DNA of 64,000 bases, taken from the NCBI RefSeq assembly GCF_011742925.1, contig NZ_WAEL01000008.1:360418-424417 (forward strand), in the 5' to 3' direction. The notes beneath the pieces are model-generated. The model had not been told where the DNA came from, searched no databases, and saw only the letters and a list, made by a program, of their open reading frames with translations. Of this stretch, positions 52,810 through 61,800 are shown in pieces (positions within the stretch are counted from its first letter, which is position 1; every line of letters begins with the position of its first letter). The translations under genes and the position numbers were made by a program. The stretch comes from Fibrivirga algicola. GTDB taxonomy: Bacteria; Bacteroidota; Bacteroidia; Cytophagales; Spirosomataceae.

Positions 52810-55800
52810 TTACCGGTTAATCGTCATGTATCTCACAAATTCCCGGCCATCACTCAATTTCACGACGTAGAAGTACGTACCGTCTGGTAGCCCATTGCTG
52901 GTGTTACCAACCTGTGCTCCCGTGTTCGGCTTACCATCCCAGTCGTTCTTGTAGTCTTCGCTGACGTAGACACGGTGGCCCCAACGGTTGAAGATTTCAA
53001 GATTAACTGTCAGCCCCTGCGCACCCGTGATCACAAAGGTATCGTTTACACCGTCTCCGTTTGGCGAGAAGCCCTCAGGAATAAACAACGTTTGCAGATT
53101 TAGCGGCAAGTTCAGCGGTGTCGCTTCGCTTTCGTTCAGATCAGTCGGGTTGCTATTCGCATTCGGATCAGGGTTCATGCCGTTTGTCGACACGTCACGA
53201 ACCGTTTCCAGACCAGCCTTCGCCACCGCATACACCGTGTTGAAGAACGTACTTGTCTGTCCGGCGGTCACCACATTGATTCGCACCAACAGGGTGTCCG
53301 TTGCTCCTACTGCAAGGCGACTCGTTGAATCACCGGTTACGAGCACAGGATCAGTGTTGCCGTTAAAGCCCGGGTTCACCTTCAACTTACTACCTGCCGA
53401 TGCAATTGGTGTGCCAAGAACACTGAAGCTGGCGCCAACCTGTGGATTAAACACCTTCGACAGGCTATCCGTCAACATCACATTACTCAGGGCCACCGTA
53501 CCGTAGTTTTTAACCAGCACGCGGTAGGTCACATTGTAGCTTCCGTTGGCCTGACGAGCCGTATCGCTCACCATCATCGCCACCCCAATGTACGGAGCAC
53601 CTGGCAGGCTGTTCAGCACCACACCGGTTCCGTTGTTATTGTTGCGCGGATCCAGGTCACCGTCTGGGTCTACGTTCGAACCGGTGTTCGACGTATCACG
53701 CACGGCTACCGAACCACCCATGGCCGAACCAAGAGCAATGTTGGTGAAGCTTAGCGACGTAGCCTGCGTTACATCAACCCGAACAACCAACTGCACGTAG
53801 CGAATCGCTTTCACCGGCAGGCTACTAGCCGTGGTATCGAGCAGGTTAGTCAGCAGACCCAGACCCGTGTAGGCAGGGTTTACTTTCAGACCGGCATCGG
53901 CCGTTACCGTTACGCTTGTCACCTGTGCTCCATTACCGAACGCTTTCGACAGGTCATCAACTACCTGCACCTGCTTCAGATCCGTCGTACCCAGGTTACA
54001 AACCTTAATCGAGTAAGGCACATCCCACACGTTGTTGGCTACCCGCACCGGAGTACCTACTGCCTTGGCCAGGCCAATGAGCGACGAAGGCAGATCAAAG
54101 CGAACCGCTGTCCGCGTATCATCTTCAGGCACAACCATTGTACCGGCGTTCGACTTGTCGCTGACCGTCAGTGTCGTATTCTCTGGCTTACCCGAGGCAT
54201 GTACCTGGCTGTAGAATGGTCCGTTGGCTCCGTTTGGCTTCACGTTGATCGTGTAAGTGAGCGTATCCTGCTTACCAGCCGCCAGGCGACTTGCCCAACT
54301 GTTCAGGTAGTACGGCGCATTGCTTCCATCAAAGTCCCCACTCACTACCAGCTGGCTACCTGCATTTGCCACGAGGCCACTCACGATTGAGTACGACGAT
54401 GGGCTTGGGAATGCATTGGCAATGGTATCGAGCAGACTCACGTTTGTCAGCGTAGTGCTACCGAAGTTCTTCACATACACCTTGTAGGTCACGTTGTAGC
54501 TATCGTCAGCCTGCTTCGCCACCGAGGCAACCGACATGGCTACACCCAGTTGCTTGGCCTGTGGCTTCGGCGTTGCCTGAATCGTGATCGACGTGCCACC
54601 ACTGTTGTTGGTTGGATCACCGTCCTTATCAGGGTCAGCGTCATTACCAGCCACCGATGCGTCGCTCACCTGCGTAGTCGAGTTCATGGCCGTTGCCATA
54701 GCCGTGTTCATGAACGTCCGGTCTACAGAGTCGGCTTTGTTCAGCCGTACCGTAGTCGTCAGCATAAACGTAGCTGTCTGACCAGCAACCAGCGTGCTGC
54801 TGGCAGCCAGCATCTGAGTTGTGCTACCGGCGCCGGTGAAGGCGGGGTTCGCAACCAGTTTGCTGCCCTCAGTCGTTGTCAGTTGGGTCGTAAGTACTTT
54901 ACCCGCTCCGAAAACAGCCTCCAGATCATCCGTTACACCAACTGCCGTTAGGTCCTCATCACCATAGTTGGTGACAGCAAACCGGTAGGCTACGGCCAGT
55001 GTACTGTCGTTCGTAAACGATGGGCTGCCAATCACCTCTTTGGCCAGACCAATCAGGCCGGCTTTGAAGGGTGAGTTGTCAGTTACCGTTACGCTCGATG
55101 TGTTGTTACCGGTGGTGGCATCAATGACATCGCTGTAGGTAATGCTGGCGGTGTTCATCACACTACCCTTCTTAGTCAGGCGGGCCATGAACACGATCGA
55201 ATCGGAGGCACCAACAGCCAGGCTGTCGAACCGCTTCGTGATCGCTCCGTTCGCTACCGTATACGATACGGGCGAGTTAGAGACTACCAGGTTCAGCCCC
55301 TGCGGCAGTACGTCGCGGATGTCCACGTTGTATGCTTTGTTCGGACCGTTATTTTTCACCTTCAGTGTATAAGTCAGCGCTTCGCCCACCTTAGCCGATG
55401 TGTTACTCACCAGTTTGGTGATGGCCACGTCGGCCGACTTCCCGTTATCAACGGCGCAGTTGATCACTTTCACCACCACTTTGGCCGGCATGCTCACACA
55501 CTGACTGGTAGTACGCTCGAAGACGTAGTAGGTTCCGTCACCAGCGGCGCCTGGGTTCATTACCAGTGCCGACGATACTGACTCACCCATACGGAACTCG
55601 TAGGTACTTCCGGCCGTGGTAGCAGCCAGAGCCGTGCTCAGGCTAACCGTAGTAGCCGGGCAGGCGTTGCGCAGGTTGGCAACCAGCGGAGCTGCTACCG
55701 GAGCCGCTACGTGGATGGTTACCGGAGCCGATGGAACCGAGCTACAGCCGTTCTGGTCAAAGACCTGAACGCTGTAACTACCGCCCTGTTTTACCATAAT

Positions 55801-58800
55801 CGACTGCGTCGTTGCCTTGCTGCCCGTCGAGCTGGTCCAGAGGTAGGTGAACCCGGCTGGTGCCTGAAGCTTCACTGAGTCACCGAAGCAAAGCTGGGTG
55901 GCCCCGATCACCGACACGGTCGGCTGCTCTTTCGGTCCATTGAAGGTCAGTACCATGGCGTCGCTCTTCGTGCCACAGGCCGTGTTGTTGGTTTTCACTG
56001 AGAATGTCAGTGTGACCTGGCCGGCCTGTACATCCGTCGCCGACGGAGTGTACAGAGCCTGACCGCTAAAGGCATTGTCGAACGTACCTGTTCCGCTGGT
56101 TGTCCATTGGGTTGTCAGGTTATTTCCGGTTGCCTTACCGTCTAATTTATACGTCTTGGCTGCGCATACTGCAGCATCCAGACCAGCACTCGCCGTCACT
56201 GGGTTGTCACCGCATGGCAGCTGATCGCCGCATCCGATAATGTTCACCTGGATTGGCGATGGCAGGCTGTAGCAGCCGCTGGTCGTTTTCTCCACTACGT
56301 AGTACGTACCTGACACCGTTACGTTGGTGTTGGTCAGCTTCGTAGCCGGGCTTATCGTGCTGCTTGAGTAGTACTCCAGCGTGCCACCAGTTGTCTGCAC
56401 AGGACCTACCGCACTAGCCAGGTTTACGGCCAGAATTGGGCAGGCATTGCTTAGATCTGTTGTTTTAGGCTGTGGCACTTTTGGCAGCACCGTCACCACG
56501 ATGGCGTTAGACACCTTGCTCTTACAGTTGTTCGAGGTGCAGCACTGCGCCGTGTACGTTGCCGTTGTGGCTGGGTTCACGGTGATGCTGCTACCTACCT
56601 GGTTGTTACTCCAGATAGCGAAGGCACCGGCAGGGCAACCACTGGCCGTCAGCGTAACCGGCGTGCCGAAGCAGGTTGTTACGTTGTTGGTCGAGTTGTT
56701 GACCGTGATCGTTGGCGTACCTGGCTGACCAACCGTCAGTTTGCAGGCAGGCGACCAATCGCTCTGGCAGGCATCAAGCGTACACTTCACAGCGTAGGTT
56801 GTGCTTTCGCCCGGTGTTACCACGATGCTCGACGTTATTGCGCCATTGCTCCAGAGGTAACCGGCATTCTCGCATCCCTGAGCCGTCAGTGTAGCTGGGT
56901 CACCCGCACACACAGTTGGCTTGTCGCAACCGATCGTTGGCACTTTCAGCTGAACCATGTAGTGGTCGATCATTTCCGAAGGCTTGCTGCTGCAACCGTC
57001 TACGGTGCATACTGCGCTGAACCATGAGTCGTGAACAACCGTGAAGGTAAAGACACTACCCACGGCGCCACCACCCCAGCTCACCTGACCGTTTTCGCAG
57101 CCTGTAGCCGTCAGCGAGACAACCTCACCGTAGCAACGGTTTGCTTTGCCCGAGCCAAGGATAATCGGAGCAGGTACGTACTTCACTTTCGTACGGGCAC
57201 CCGTTACATCCAGGTCTGCGCAAATCATCTTCGTGTGAATCAGGTTCAGCACATCCGAGCCAGTCGTTGTTCCAGGAACCACCACCGACAGGTCGAGGGT
57301 AGCCGGGTTGTAGACCAGCGTATGGATCGTGTAGATTCCGGCTTCAGTCGCAGGCACCGTGAAGGTTGGTGTTGCGCTGGTCTGCTGAATCACCAGGTTG
57401 GCTCCTTTCGTCAGCACGTAGCGGACTGCGAAGTTGGCTGGTACCACGCGGCCGCCGTTGTCGGTTGCCGAGAGAGTTACCGTTGTCATTGTCGAGGCAC
57501 ATACTTCGCTCACAGTAGCCACCAGCGAACCGGCTTTAGCTGTGCACATGTCAGGCAGGCGCTTGCGAACCGTGATCGTTGGCGACGGATCGCTGTTGCA
57601 GGTACGGAAGCGGCACACGGCCGTGTAGTAGCTGACAGCAGCACCTGGTGCCACCACGATTGACGTACCCGTCTGGTTAGTGTTCCACGTTACCGTACCT
57701 GGGCAGTTCGATGCTGTCAGCGTCACGCTTTCGCCTTCGCTGATGATCGTGCTGCTGGCCGATACGGTTGGCACCGTTACAGGCACCACCTGAATCGTGT
57801 ACAGTTGCGACGGTGCGCTCATGCAGGCACCATCTACACATTTAACCGAGTAGCTGGTTGTGCTGGTCGGCGACACAGAGATCGTTGCCTTTCCGTTATC
57901 GGCCGCCCCCGTACTCCACATTGGCGTACCTGAGCAGTTCTGCACCGTAAGCTCAACTGATTCGCCTGGGCAGATCACCGAGGTGCTGCAGACTACTGTT
58001 GGTGCTGGTGGTGTCGTGATACCGATCGTGATCACACGTGACTGTGGGCTTCCGCAGGTTGTTGCCTGCTTGCAGCTCGCCGAGAATGTGTTGGCGTCGG
58101 CCGTTGGCATCACCACGATTGACGTACCCGTCATGCCGTTCGACCAGTTCACGATGCCGTTCGTGCAGTTACCAGCTGTCAGCGTTACGCTGCCACCGTT
58201 GCAGACCGACATAGCCGAGGCGGCAATTGTTGGTGCTGTTCCGGCCGTCTTCACGATCACCTTCACGGTGTTCGATGGTACGCTTTCGCAATTGTCGGTT
58301 ACGCAGATCGCCGTGTAGTCGGTGTTGATCGTTGGTACAACAATCACCGAGCTGCCTGTCAGATTACCCGGCATCCACTTAACTGTTCCGTTGGCACAGC
58401 CTTCAGCGACAGTCAATGTTACCGACTCACCCGAGCAGATGGCCGTGTTCGGGATAGCCCGAATCGTTGGTGCAGATGGCTTGCCTACCTGGATCGTCAC
58501 CGATTTTGATGGCTGGCTGATGCACTCGCGAACTTTACAGAATGCGTAGTAGCTCGACGTGGCGGTCATAGTTACCGAGATAACGCTGCCCGTCATGTTG
58601 TTGCTCCAGGTTACGTTTCCGGCGCAGCCTGTAGCCGTCAGGGAAACTACCGTGCCCGTGCAAACAGACGACGCAGAGGCCACTACCGTTGGTACCGCCG
58701 CTGGTATCACCTTGATCGTGTAGTCGTTCGAGCGTGGGCTGGTGCAGGCACCATCTACGCACTGTACTGAGTAGCTGTTGTTACCCTCCGTTGGCATCAC

Positions 58801-61800
58801 AATGATGCTTGCGGTGGTTTCACCTGTGCTCCAGCGTGGCGTACCAACACAGTTCTTAGCTGTCAGCTCAACCGACTCGCCTGGGCAAGCTTCCGTTGTG
58901 CTGCAAACCACCGTTGGCTTCGGCAGATCGTTGCCCACTTTGATAACCTTCTCCGTCGACGTGCTGTAGCAGTTGTTGATCCGGCACTGTACGGTGAGGC
59001 GCGTTTCAGACGTAACCGTCAGCGACACCACAGAACCGGTCAGTCGGCTGTCAGACCAGAAGAGCTGGCCATTCTGGCAACCAACCGCAGTGAGGCTCAC
59101 TACACCACCAGCGCAAACCTTGTCGGCGCTAGCCAGGATAGTTGGTGCGTTCACTTCTGTTACCGTTACCGTGATCGGGTTCGACTTCTCGCTGATGCAC
59201 GTACCTACTACACAACTAGCCGTGTAGGTCGTTGTCATGGTTGGGAAGACTTCGATGCGGTTACCCGTCATCCCGTTCGACCACTTCACAGTGCCACCAC
59301 AATCGCGGGCTGTGAGCACCGTCGATTCGGCTGGATCATGCTGGCAGATCGCGGTGATAGCGCAGGCGATCGTTGGTGCAGGCGTGTTGCAATCCACCAC
59401 CGTGATACCCGCGGTAGAGGTATTGTTCTCCGGCCGGTTCGGGTCATCATTGACACCTACTACAGTTGCCCGGTTCACTACTGAGCCACCACCCTTGATC
59501 TTCACCTGCAGAATCAGGCTGCGATCGGCACCATTCACCAGATTACCTACTGTCCAGATACCCGTGCTGGCGTTGTAATCGCTAGCTGGCGTTGCGCTCA
59601 CGAACTCAAGTGAGGCAGGCAGCATGTCGGTTACCGCTACTGCCGTGGCGTTGACAGGTCCGTTGTTGGTTACCGTGATACCATAGGCAACTACATCACC
59701 TATCTTATACGGCCCTTCCGTCATTATTTTCTTCGCTACGGCGAGGTCGGCCAAGCAGGTAGCTTTCACCGTTACAATCACCGGCGTTGACAGCAGACTT
59801 GTGCAGCCCGCCGCACTTACGGCTTCAGCTGTGTAGGTCGTTGACACCAGTGGTGTAATGGTCAGGCTCTTGCCGCTGGTTGTTGCACCAATCAGCACGC
59901 CATTTGCATACCAGTTGAGCTTTGCTCCCGTTGTGAACCCGAACAGCTTGGTGCTGCTGCCTTTGCAGAGGATCTCCTCTTCGCAGGCTACACCAATTGG
60001 TGCGTCGGGCCGCTTATTAATCACTACGGCTACCGTGCTGCGGGCAGGTGTGCAAACACCGTTTCCGTCAGGGTCATTGGTAACCACCGTAAACAGCACC
60101 TGACCAGCAGCGATATCCGCAGCCGACGGCGTATACATCGCCGTGAGGCTGTTGCTACCTGTTAGCGTGCCGGCAGTAGCCGTGTTAGATGGCATCCAGG
60201 TCACACCCGTTGCCGAGCCGCCGATTGAAGCTACCAGCGTAATCTTATCACCTTCGCAAACCGAGCCTGATGTGAGGCTGGTCGACACAGCGGCCACGCT
60301 CTGGCAGCTGCAATCGATCGTGTTCACCGTCAGTACAGCCGGGTAGCTGTAGCATCCGTAGCGTGAGCGCTCGAACAGGTAGTACTCACCTGCGCCTACG
60401 GCGGTCAGGTTCGTTACCAGCGGACTGGTCTCACTGATGCCCGTGCGCCATTCCAGCGTGCTGCCGGCAAGTGGCACATTGTTCAGTTTCACCGTTGTCA
60501 GGTCAAACGTCTTGTCTTTGCAGATCGTCGTTTCCTTCAGGCACGATGGTGTGTTCGGGCGGGCGTTGACGATGATGACCACCGGCTTAACCTCGCTCTT
60601 ACAACCGTCGGCTGTTTCGGCCTGTACATAGTACGTCAGATTAGTCGTTGGTGCTACTTCGACCAACTGACCGCTTGCGGTTGTGAACGACAGCACCTGC
60701 GCCGTGGCGTCGAGGTACCAGTTCACTTTCGAGGCACCTGCAGCAATAGCGCTCACCGAAGTGGCACCACCTACGCAGAGGCTCATATTCGTTGTTCCGG
60801 CTACCAGCATCAGCGGTGTAGCGCACTTCGTTTGCACACCGGCATCGATAGTCAGGTTGTTCCGGCCTACGTTACCCAGCGGCAGTGACGTGTTGATCGT
60901 GATCAGTTTGCTGAATCCATCAGCACCCGCATCGCTATCAACCGCACGGTCATTGCCCACCTCGTTCAGGGTGAAGGTCTCACCCGTTGGCAGCGTGAAC
61001 TTCACTTTATACGTACCCGAGATCAGGTTATCGAACAGATAGTAACCCGTACCATCCGTCACCGTCTCAGAGAGTGCGTTGGTGAGGTCTCCGCTACCGA
61101 AGAGCTGCACAGTAATACCGGCAATGCCAGTGTTACCGTCATTCTGGATACCGTCGTTGTTCGTATCGCGCCATACATAGTTGCCAATTGAACCGTACGG
61201 AACGATACCGGCATCAATGGTCAGGTTAACACGGGCTGTGCTCGAGAGCGGTTGGGTTACGTCGATGGTGATGACATCCGTCAGTCCATCAACTACACCG
61301 GCATTGCTGTCGAATTCAGTCGAAACGCCCGTTCTGTTCTTTGTTGTAAACACACTTCCGGCAGGGGCAGTGAACTTCACGACATACGTACCCGAAGGCA
61401 GGTTGTCGAAGAGGTACTTACCCATGGCGTCGGTTGTGGTCGTGGCCAGTGGCGTGCTGGTATTCGCGGCAGCAAAGAGCTGTACCGTGATACCTGGTAC
61501 GCCTGGCTCTACACCAATAGCACCCTGCTGACCGTCGTTGTTGTAGTCGAACCACACGTAGTCACCAATGGCACCCACGTTGCGGATAAATCCACCATCA
61601 ACCGTCGAGTTGTATTCACCACTCGTAAGCGTGATGTTCTGGCTACGTCCTGTCAGCGGATCAGCACCGATATCACTGTCATTTTCCCGGTTGGTGCCAG
61701 ACAGCGGCGTTGTTGCCGTATACCCTACTGGCGTCGTGAAATTGACGCTGTAGTTGTTGCCTGTACCAGGTGTCAGACCCGTGAATGAGTACATACCCGT

